A stretch of DNA of 14,279 bases from Balneolales bacterium (GTDB taxonomy: Bacteria; Bacteroidota; Rhodothermia; Balneolales; Natronogracilivirgulaceae): positions 1 through 14,279 of the forward strand of contig SLLW01000308.1 of NCBI GenBank assembly GCA_007133875.1. The letters run 5' to 3'. Position 1 is the first letter of the stretch. Every line of letters starts with the position of its first letter. Position numbers and translations under genes: made by a program. The notes below the pieces were generated by a model. The model was not told the origin of the DNA, did not search any database, and was given only the letters and a program-made list of their open reading frames with translations. Of the stretch, positions 8,461 to 14,279 are shown one piece after another.

Positions 8461-8855
8461 GTCATATTACCTGAGGGCTTGCTCGATCATTTTGATATTG
8501 AGAAGATTTAGCAGGGCACCGAGGGTCAAAACGAAAAGTACATTCACATACATTTGGCGGAGAAGAATCAGTTGCCTCAAGGTTATCGTCCTGCCCAGTA
8601 GGAAGCAAGGGTTTTACTGAGTCCAGGAAGCTCATCGATTTTCCTGTCCGTAACATGAATGTGTATCTGGGCATCAAACCACGGCAGGTCAAAGAAGTCA
8701 CCTTGGATATGGTCAAAAAGCATGGCTGAGCCGCACACAAGCTGTTCCCCAATGCATCAGCCGAATCATTCAACACCAAGGTCAAACAATTCCGGGCTAT
8801 ACAGCGAGGTGTTTCAGACACCGAACTCTTTTTGTTTCGTCTTTCAATAATCTAT
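8461..8855 (+). pseudogene. Decayed ISAon1-like (ISL3 family) transposase relic
   Basis: Three pieces of an IS element are readable. From 8461, one frame gives VILPEGLLDHFDIEKI, a TAG (8509-8511), then KYIHIHLAEKNQLPQGYRPA and a second TAG (8599-8601). This matches the short N-terminal-region protein of ISAon1-type elements. A frameshift moves to the frame starting GSKGFTESRKLIDFPVRNMN (8601-8660) and VYLGIK, which runs into RQVKEVTLDM (8682-8711), the start of a catalytic segment in the second ORF. After a TGA (8727-8729), KLFPNA joins directly to SAESFNTKVKQFRAIQRGVS and ELFLFRLSIIY, the C-terminal helix region holding the last acidic catalytic residue. So the end of ORF1, the start of ORF2 and the middle of the DDE domain are deleted, and stops and a frameshift are present. 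It cannot encode a transposase. No terminal inverted repeats or target duplication could be assigned. It starts 22 bases after the dehydrogenase stop. Confidence 0.8.
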
Positions 8856-8934
8856 GACTGGAAAAGTGTAATCCCCAGAAAATACAACAGATCCAGGCTA
8901 GACCTTTCTGATGGTTATTTGACAAAAAATACAA

Positions 8935-8963
8935 TTGACAATCTGATTGCTTTTGACTAAAGT
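8935..8963 (+). promoter_or_regulatory. Candidate sigma-70-like promoter upstream of the T9SS cargo gene
   Basis: A perfect TTGACA (8935-8940) is followed after 17 bases by TAAAGT (8958-8963), four of six matches to TATAAT. A second TTGACA occurs at 8919-8924. An alternative promoter is TTGTCC (9017-9022), 18 bases, TATATA (9041-9046). Either would transcribe the gene starting at 9144 with a leader of roughly 90-175 bases. Bacteroidota proper use a different primary promoter consensus, so this remains a pattern match only. Confidence 0.3.
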
Positions 8964-9055
8964 ATGATAAATGTTATCACATAAAATTGGTTAAATTTAT
9001 TCAAAATCTTTTTTAATTGTCCGAAAGGCCCATTACTTGCTATATATAATAACGA

Positions 9056-9073
9056 TTCCCACCTGGATGGGAA
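9056..9073 (+). other. Small hairpin in the leader of the secreted-protein gene
   Basis: TTCCCA (9056-9061) and TGGGAA (9068-9073) pair perfectly around a 6-base loop, 70 bases before the start codon at 9144. An AGGAAGGAA patch follows at about 9094-9102 but is too far from the ATG to act as its ribosome binding site. A 5' leader structure is plausible; its function is unknown. Confidence 0.35.
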
Positions 9074-9143
9074 AAGAGTATCAAAATAAAAAAAGGAAGG
9101 AATACATTTAATCAACAATCAACAAACCCAAACAAAAAGAGCC

Positions 9144-12100
9144 ATGAAAATAAAGATACTGAGTTTGATACTGATTATCCTCGGCTTTGGCTTTCATCAG
9201 GCCACTGCTCAGACTGTTCAGTATGATAATGTCCATTATGGTGATAATGTAATTCTTAATCACAACTTTGCGAATGATTTCGTTCACTGGGAACTTGTTG
9301 GTGCTGAAGCGGAAGATCGCTTTGAACTTTTCCCCAGTGAGCATGATAATGGGCAGACATTGACGTATGATGGTGGAAATCTGATTCAGATTTTCAGCGA
9401 ACCGGTGGAAGCTGAGCCCGGCCTTTCCTATCTATTCCGTGTGCACACCCGTACCTCGGGCTCACATGGTGGGGGTGCCAACATGAAACTGATTTTCATG
9501 GATGAAAATGATCGAGTAGGGGAGGATTGGATTTTTCTACCTGAAGATACCCAAGAGTTTGTATACAGTGAGTTAACCATGGAATCCCCGGAAGGAACTA
9601 CTCATTTGCAGGTGGAATTGGCAACTTGGCATGATAATCACACCGTTGAAGTGGACGCGGTTTATGTAATGCACGAGGTGGAAGAGGATGAGGCCGAAAT
9701 CGCTCCGTTCGCACTGCTTAATCCGGTAAACGGAGCAGAGCTCTTGGTTGCCGGCCAACCCGCCGATGAAGTGGAAATCAACTGGGAAACCGCTGTATCT
9801 GACGATGCGGTAACCTATACCTGGCATCTTGACGTGCGTGGTGGTGACTTCTCAAATCCCATTGTAAGTCTGCCTGCTGATAACGACGGGCAGGATACCC
9901 GGATTACCCTTACACTGGAAACCATCGACCAGCTGCTCGATGATAACGGGCTGAGTGTTGGCGATGTTCTGGAAGCGGACTGGACCGTGACCGCCGAAAC
10001 AGACACCGAAGTCGTATTTGCTGATGATCCCTTCTCCATTGATCTGGAGCGTGGAGTTGTTGAAGTACTTCAAATAGACAGCTTTGTCCTGCAGAGCCCG
10101 CCCGATGGCACTAACCTTCTGGTGGAAGGTGATTTTAATGATCCAGTGGTCATCACCTGGGAACGCCCCGCACCATATGATGAAGACCTGGTTTTCACCT
10201 GGCATCTTGACCAGCGCGGCGGCGATTTTAGCGATCCAATCGTGAGCCTGCCTGCCGATAACAACGGAAATGCCAATGAAATCACTCTGACCCTGGGGGC
10301 TATTGACGAACTTCTGGAGGCCAACAATCTTGTTGTGGGTGACATACTGGAAGCCGACTGGACCGTTACCGCTGAATTCGAAGATCTTGTTCAGTTTGCC
10401 GATGAACCTTTTGCAATCGATCTGGAGCGCGGAATTATTGATATAGGAATCGTGCCTCCACCGGATGATGAGCGGATGTCACTGCAACCCTTTCCTTTCG
10501 CGTTCAATATGGATACGGATGTTGTGGACTGGACCTTACCGACGTTCTGGCCATTTGATGGAGCCACCCTTACCCGTATCGAAAACCCGGATCCCTCCGG
10601 ACTCAACGAGTCGGATTTCGTACTTAGATACGAAAAAATGGAAGGTGCCGAGCCATGGGCCGGTTTCTTCTATCGTTTGGAAAGTCCTGTTCAGCTGACC
10701 GACAACTCCGTGTTCAGGATGAAAATCTGGTCACCACGTTCCGATATTCAGGCCATCATGAAACTGGAGCTGGTGAGCGGTGGCAGCACAGATGATCAGC
10801 TCGCCGATGTAACCCAATCCGGCGAATGGATTGAACTGGAGTGGGATCTGAGCGAACTGGATCGTGAAGTGTCTTGGGACATGGTGACGGTCATATTGGA
10901 TATGGATTTCGATAACCATCCTCAGGGAGGTGATCTTCACACCTGGTATCTGGATGATTTCGCTCTTGAAGGTGTGGGTATTGCTCCAAGAAGGTATGAA
11001 AGCATCAGTGACCTGCTTGAAAATGCCGAACTGGGCGAAAAATCCATGCTGAGCAACGAAGTGATTGTCACCTTTGTAGCGCCTAACTTCCGCAATCAGC
11101 ACTATCTCTCTGATGAAACCGGGGCTGTTCTGGTAGACGATACAGGCGAAATCCTTTCCGGTCTCGAGCGTGGTGACGGAGTTACCGGGTTCCTGTTTGA
11201 ATACAGCGAATTTCGGGATGTAGCGCAACTGCTTCCCCTGGAAGATATCGATCCAAGTTCTTCCGACAATGATCTTCCCTACTGGGAATCAACACTTGCC
11301 GATCTGGAATACGTGGGAGAGCCTCGTCTGGTGCGGGTTCAATATGTGGATTTCCTTGACGAAGGTACCTTCGAACAATCCACAAACTACGGTATCGTCG
11401 ATCCGACCGTTGATGATCCGGTAACCTTCCGGACCCACCTTGGTGACTCTGATGTGATCGGCCAGCCGATTCCTGAAGGCACACGCCATGTGACCGGTAT
11501 TGTTGCCGAGTTTGAGGGTAACCCGCAAATCTATGCAGCGCACTATGATCTGCTTGAAGAAATAATCAGATACGAAGTTGTCTTTAATGCAGACATGAGC
11601 CAGGCCGCTGATTTCGATCCGGACACCTATGATGTCTACATCGGCGGAAACCTTGCCGGCGGTTGGGCACAGCCCGGCTCGGATCCGCAGTTCCGTATGG
11701 AACCGGTCGAAGATGGCTCGGACATCTACACCATAACCCTGCATCTCGAAGAAGGAAATTACGACTACAAGTACTTCCTGATCGAAGACGAACCCGACTG
11801 GGATATGGGCGAATGGCCCGGTGATCCGAACCGTACGGTTACGGTAACCGATGACATGGAAGTCAACGACATCTTCGGAGTCCAGCCCGATAATATTGTA
11901 GCCCGTGCTCAGATCATTCATAACGCGGCCGACCCGGCAGCCGCTTCGGTTGACATCTACGTCAACAGCGAGCTGTTTGTTGATGAGCTTGGCTTCCGCG
12001 AGGCCACCCCGTTTGTCGATGTACCGGCCAACAGGGCTCTGGACATCGCCATTTATCCGGCCGGAGCCGATGCCGGTGAAGCCGATCCGGTATTCAGCAT

Positions 12101-12887
12101 CGAAGGTGTCGAATTTGCCTTCGGTGAGACCTACAGCGTGATTGCCAACGGCGTTCTGGGTGATGGCTTTGCAGCCAATCCCGATAATGTAGCAACCGAC
12201 TTCAACCTGTTTATTATTGAAGATGCACCGGTTAGTGCTAACGAAGATGAAGTCAACTTCTTTATCTGGCACGGTGCAACCGACGCTCCGGCAGTAGACG
12301 TGTGGGTAGGCGACGGGCCGACGCTGGTCGAAGGAGCCGCTTACACCGGTTTCACCGATGTGATCACTGTTGAAGCAGCCGAATACCCCCTTTATCTTGG
12401 AGTGGAAGGATCAGCTGGTACAGGAGATGCACTGTTTGAATTTGCAGCTGACCTGTCAGGCGCTGCTGGTTCGGGAGCAGCTATACTGGCTTCCGGCTTC
12501 CTTGCACCTGAAGACAACCAGAATGGTGCAGAGTTCGGACTGCTGGTGGCACTGCCCGACGGAACCACCATGCTGCTGGATGCTCTTGAGCCCACCAGTA
12601 GCGAACAGTTTGCCGATCAGCCGGAAACATTCCGACTGGAGCAGAACTACCCGAATCCGTTCAACCCGACAACCAATATCGAGTTCTCGATTCCTGAATC
12701 GTCAGATGTGACCCTGGAAGTGTTCAATGTTCAGGGGCAGCGGGTTGCCACACTGGTCAATGAAAATCGCAGTGCCGGAGTGCACACGGTTGAGTTCGAC
12801 GCGAGCAACCTGTCCAGCGGTGTGTATCTGTACCGAATTCGGGCTGGTGGTTTCAACCAGGTAAATAAAATGATGCTGGTCAAGTGA
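9144..12887 (+). CDS. Large modular secreted protein with SusE-like repeats, DUF4397 domains and a T9SS sorting domain
   Basis: This 1247-residue extracellular or surface protein has a signal peptide (residues 1-22, ending ATAQ). About 28-176 is a jelly-roll, CBM4/9-like module (VILNHNFANDFVHWELV). Residues 186-310 and 311-435 are two closely similar SusE-like Ig domains, each with TWHLD-x-RGGDFS and LEADWTVTAE. About 446-609 looks like another carbohydrate-binding-like beta sandwich ending TWYLDDFALEG. About 616-805 resembles the two-part OB-like modules seen in Bacteroidota secreted proteins (YLSDETGAVLVDD; GTFEQSTNYGIVD). About 808-911 resembles a starch-binding-type Ig domain (VYIGGNLAGGW, YDYKYFLI). 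Two DUF4397 domains follow at about 919-1030 and 1035-1148 (RAQIIHNAADPAAASVDIYV; FFIWHGATDAPAVDVWVG). The C-terminal 85 residues are a type A sorting domain: RLEQNYPNPFNPTTNIEFSI, GVYLYRI and a final MMLVK. No catalytic domain is recognised, so a glycan-binding or surface-adhesion role is inferred. The protein is visibly very acidic. The gene is monocistronic: long leader before it, strong terminator after it. Confidence 0.93.
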   Translation: MKIKILSLILIILGFGFHQATAQTVQYDNVHYGDNVILNHNFANDFVHWELVGAEAEDRFELFPSEHDNGQTLTYDGGNLIQIFSEPVEAEPGLSYLFRVHTRTSGSHGGGANMKLIFMDENDRVGEDWIFLPEDTQEFVYSELTMESPEGTTHLQVELATWHDNHTVEVDAVYVMHEVEEDEAEIAPFALLNPVNGAELLVAGQPADEVEINWETAVSDDAVTYTWHLDVRGGDFSNPIVSLPADNDGQDTRITLTLETIDQLLDDNGLSVGDVLEADWTVTAETDTEVVFADDPFSIDLERGVVEVLQIDSFVLQSPPDGTNLLVEGDFNDPVVITWERPAPYDEDLVFTWHLDQRGGDFSDPIVSLPADNNGNANEITLTLGAIDELLEANNLVVGDILEADWTVTAEFEDLVQFADEPFAIDLERGIIDIGIVPPPDDERMSLQPFPFAFNMDTDVVDWTLPTFWPFDGATLTRIENPDPSGLNESDFVLRYEKMEGAEPWAGFFYRLESPVQLTDNSVFRMKIWSPRSDIQAIMKLELVSGGSTDDQLADVTQSGEWIELEWDLSELDREVSWDMVTVILDMDFDNHPQGGDLHTWYLDDFALEGVGIAPRRYESISDLLENAELGEKSMLSNEVIVTFVAPNFRNQHYLSDETGAVLVDDTGEILSGLERGDGVTGFLFEYSEFRDVAQLLPLEDIDPSSSDNDLPYWESTLADLEYVGEPRLVRVQYVDFLDEGTFEQSTNYGIVDPTVDDPVTFRTHLGDSDVIGQPIPEGTRHVTGIVAEFEGNPQIYAAHYDLLEEIIRYEVVFNADMSQAADFDPDTYDVYIGGNLAGGWAQPGSDPQFRMEPVEDGSDIYTITLHLEEGNYDYKYFLIEDEPDWDMGEWPGDPNRTVTVTDDMEVNDIFGVQPDNIVARAQIIHNAADPAAASVDIYVNSELFVDELGFREATPFVDVPANRALDIAIYPAGADAGEADPVFSIEGVEFAFGETYSVIANGVLGDGFAANPDNVATDFNLFIIEDAPVSANEDEVNFFIWHGATDAPAVDVWVGDGPTLVEGAAYTGFTDVITVEAAEYPLYLGVEGSAGTGDALFEFAADLSGAAGSGAAILASGFLAPEDNQNGAEFGLLVALPDGTTMLLDALEPTSSEQFADQPETFRLEQNYPNPFNPTTNIEFSIPESSDVTLEVFNVQGQRVATLVNENRSAGVHTVEFDASNLSSGVYLYRIRAGGFNQVNKMMLVK
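9699..10448 (+). repeat. Tandem duplicated SusE-like domain inside the secreted protein
   Basis: Two consecutive units of about 375 bases (roughly 9699-10073 and 10074-10448) encode the same domain. Over the 80-residue core (residues 225-304 against 351-430) I count by eye about 57 identical positions, including TWHLD, RGGDFS, PIVSLPADN, ITLTL, LEADWTVTAE and IDLERG. Codons differ at many synonymous sites, so the duplication is not very recent, yet the protein sequence has been held. Confidence 0.85.
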
Positions 12888-12959
12888 GCCAGATTTCAGG
12901 TACAGCCGACCCGCAGCCGGAACAATGTCCGTGCTGAGGCTAACCGGCTGGCAATTTCC

Positions 12960-12999
12960 AAAGGGTGTGATCCGACAAACCGGGTCACACCCTTTTTTT
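12960..12999 (+). terminator. Strong rho-independent terminator
   Basis: The stem AAGGGTGTGATCCG (12961-12974) pairs with CGGGTCACACCCTT (12981-12994) over 14 positions with one T-G wobble and a 6-base ACAAAC loop. The T-run 12993-12999 overlaps the end of the stem. It lies 73 bases past the stop of the secreted-protein gene and should end that transcript, isolating the ATP-grasp gene downstream. The 278 bases after it (13000-13277) are AT-rich and hold no gene I recognise. Confidence 0.93.
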
Positions 13000-13277
13000 A
13001 TTCTATTACAGAATCATCCCCGTTTCTGTTAGATACCTTTTTTCCTGTCGAGAACTATACTCTGATCCCGGATCTGAAAACGTTTTTGCTCAATATATAC
13101 CAGGATCAAACTCAACTATATCAAATCATCCTGAAACATTATAAGAGTGCTGCATTGCGGAAAACAGAAAAAAGAATCCAAGTGACTGATTTAATATAAA
13201 TTTAGAAGTATCTTTCCTGATATAAAGCTATTCGTTGGATCTTCATAACGGTTTCTCAACAACCTTGTCGTAATCCT

Positions 13278-14279
13278 ATGCCTCCCTCGCCCTCGTCACC
13301 CTCGCCTTCTTCTTCCTCCTCCTCCAATAAAAATATTTTCATGATAGGAATTAACTCCTTTAATCATGAAAAATTGAAATCCCTGAAAAATTTTGAGTCG
13401 TACCAGTTTTACGGCCTGATTCCGCCGGAAGAGGCAGAAGACGCCGATCATTACGACATCCCGGTCATGATGTCCGATCTGCAAAACAAACTTGCAGCAT
13501 TTAACGGGTCGGTGGATGCCATTGTGACCTATATCGATTTTCCGATCAGTATGATGACCCCGCTGCTCCGTCAGCAATACGGGCTCATCTCTCCGAGTAT
13601 TGAAAGTATATTGAAGTGTCAGCACAAGTACTGGAGCCGGATAGTTCAGAAAGAGATTGTTCCGGAAGCCATCCCCGGTTTCAGCCCGGTAAACCCCTTT
13701 GCCGATGATCCGCTTGCCACCGTAAATATCGCTTTCCCGTTTTGGCTCAAACCGGTCAAATCCGTCGGTTCCTACCTCGGTTTTCGCATCAAGAGCCGCA
13801 AGGAGTTTTACCGTGCCATCGGGGTAATACGCCAACATATCGGACGCATGGCCGAACCGTTCAATGTCATTATGGACCGGGCCGACGTTCCAGAAGATAT
13901 CAGGAACATTGATGGCAGCTACTGCATCGCCGAGCAGCTGATCGGAGGACGACAATGCACACTCGAAGGTTATGTATACAACGGCCGGGTAACCATACAC
14001 GGTGTCGTCGATTCTATTCGCTTTCCCAACAGATCCACCTTTTCCCATTACGATTACCCCTCCCGGCTTCCCCTGAAAGTCCGGCAACGCATGACCAGGA
14101 TCACCGAAATAGTGCTCGGACACATCGGTTATGACAATCATCCGTTCAACATCGAATTTTACTGGAATCAGAGTACCGATAAAATCTGGCTGCTGGAGAT
14201 CAATACCCGCATATCACAATCCCACAGTGATCTATTTGAAAAAGTGGACGGCGTATCCAACCACCAGATCACCGTGGAG
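13278..14279 (+). CDS. ATP-grasp domain protein, 3' end beyond the window
   Basis: The frame is open from ATG 13278 to the last base (334 codons so far), so the gene is incomplete only because the window ends. ATP-grasp enzymes activate a carboxylate as acyl phosphate and join it to an amine, thiol or similar nucleophile. After the low-complexity head, NIFMIGINSFNHEKL (19-33) begins an N-terminal alpha/beta domain with SVDAIVTYIDFPIS (78-91). LKCQHKYWSRIVQKEIVPEA (112-131) precedes the ATP-grasp lobe. PFWLKPVKSVGSYLGFRI (154-171) carries the ATP-binding lysine region, YCIAEQLIGGRQCTLEGYV (215-233) the central strands, and FNIEFYW plus WLLEINTRISQSHSDLF (304-320) the metal-binding Glu/Asn and Arg typical of the fold. 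This resembles a biotin-carboxylase-like ATP-grasp subgroup of marine bacteria whose substrate is not known to me. ATG 13341 (MIGINSFN) is an alternative start that drops the Pro/Ser tract but also loses part of the first strand, so 13278 is only mildly favoured. No Shine-Dalgarno supports either. Confidence 0.85.
   Translation, partial: MPPSPSSPSPSSSSSSNKNIFMIGINSFNHEKLKSLKNFESYQFYGLIPPEEAEDADHYDIPVMMSDLQNKLAAFNGSVDAIVTYIDFPISMMTPLLRQQYGLISPSIESILKCQHKYWSRIVQKEIVPEAIPGFSPVNPFADDPLATVNIAFPFWLKPVKSVGSYLGFRIKSRKEFYRAIGVIRQHIGRMAEPFNVIMDRADVPEDIRNIDGSYCIAEQLIGGRQCTLEGYVYNGRVTIHGVVDSIRFPNRSTFSHYDYPSRLPLKVRQRMTRITEIVLGHIGYDNHPFNIEFYWNQSTDKIWLLEINTRISQSHSDLFEKVDGVSNHQITVE
13281..13325 (+). repeat. 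Pyrimidine-rich low-complexity tract encoding Pro/Ser
   Basis: Fifteen codons made only of CCN and TCN triplets (plus TCT/TCC runs) follow the first ATG of the ATP-grasp gene and encode a PPSPSSPSPSSSSSS head. On the other strand it reads as an almost pure purine, GGA/GAA-type tract. Such triplet tracts can change length by slippage, here in multiples of three. It may be translated or may belong to the 5' leader if translation starts at 13341. Confidence 0.6.

Noticed and set aside
8856..8960. In-frame continuation of the transposase relic to a TAA at 8958
   Set aside because: Sequence after LFRLSIIYDW does not resemble the transposase family, which normally ends about there; it is treated as flanking DNA.
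11289..12272. 327-codon open frame on the minus strand
   Set aside because: It is antisense to the DUF4397 and Ig part of the secreted protein, has no family motif, and arises from that gene's codon bias.
13296..14141. 281-codon open frame on the minus strand
   Set aside because: It is the mirror of the ATP-grasp gene, ends in a low-complexity Gly/Arg run, and has no recognisable motif, while the plus strand shows a clear ATP-grasp core.

Overview
The window most likely comes from a member of the Balneolota/Rhodothermota branch of the Bacteroidota superphylum. The main evidence is the C-terminus of the 1247-residue secreted protein, which carries the NYPNPFNPTT type IX secretion (T9SS) sorting signature typical of that branch. 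Start codons mostly lack a Shine-Dalgarno sequence and lie in A-rich leaders, and there is an ISAon1-like (ISL3 family) transposase relic; both fit. The strongly acidic secreted protein would suit a salt-loving host, but that is inference only.

Layout. (1) 1-2960, chemotaxis: a membrane chemoreceptor with a periplasmic CZB-like domain (267-2348), an intercistronic hairpin, and a CheW adaptor (2460-2960). (2) 3225-4985: a cytoplasmic triple-PAS histidine kinase of the HisKA_2 type with no response regulator beside it. (3) 5432-6787: a Tat-exported Gfo/Idh/MocA oxidoreductase. (4) 6788-9143, a scarred stretch: an antisense, stop-broken and truncated 5' end of an HflK-type SPFH gene (6824-7108), an intact Ldh2-family malate/L-lactate dehydrogenase (7386-8438), and an internally deleted ISAon1-like transposase relic (8461-8855). 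(5) 9144-12887: a large modular T9SS cargo protein, closed by a strong intrinsic terminator (12960-12999). (6) 13278 to the window end: the first 334 codons of an ATP-grasp enzyme with a Pro/Ser low-complexity N-terminus, unfinished at the edge.

All intact genes are on the plus strand, but long gaps and the terminator suggest mostly single-gene transcripts; only mcp-cheW looks like a functional pair. The receptor would signal through CheW to a CheA encoded elsewhere. The secreted protein, with two SusE-like Ig repeats, carbohydrate-binding-like modules and DUF4397 domains, probably works at the cell surface. The Gfo/Idh enzyme would act outside the cytoplasm, possibly on sugar derivatives. 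I found no CRISPR array, tRNA, rRNA, phage module or clear defence system. The least explained items are the periplasmic CZB-like receptor, the debris-flanked dehydrogenase, the architecture of the secreted protein and the ATP-grasp enzyme of unknown substrate.
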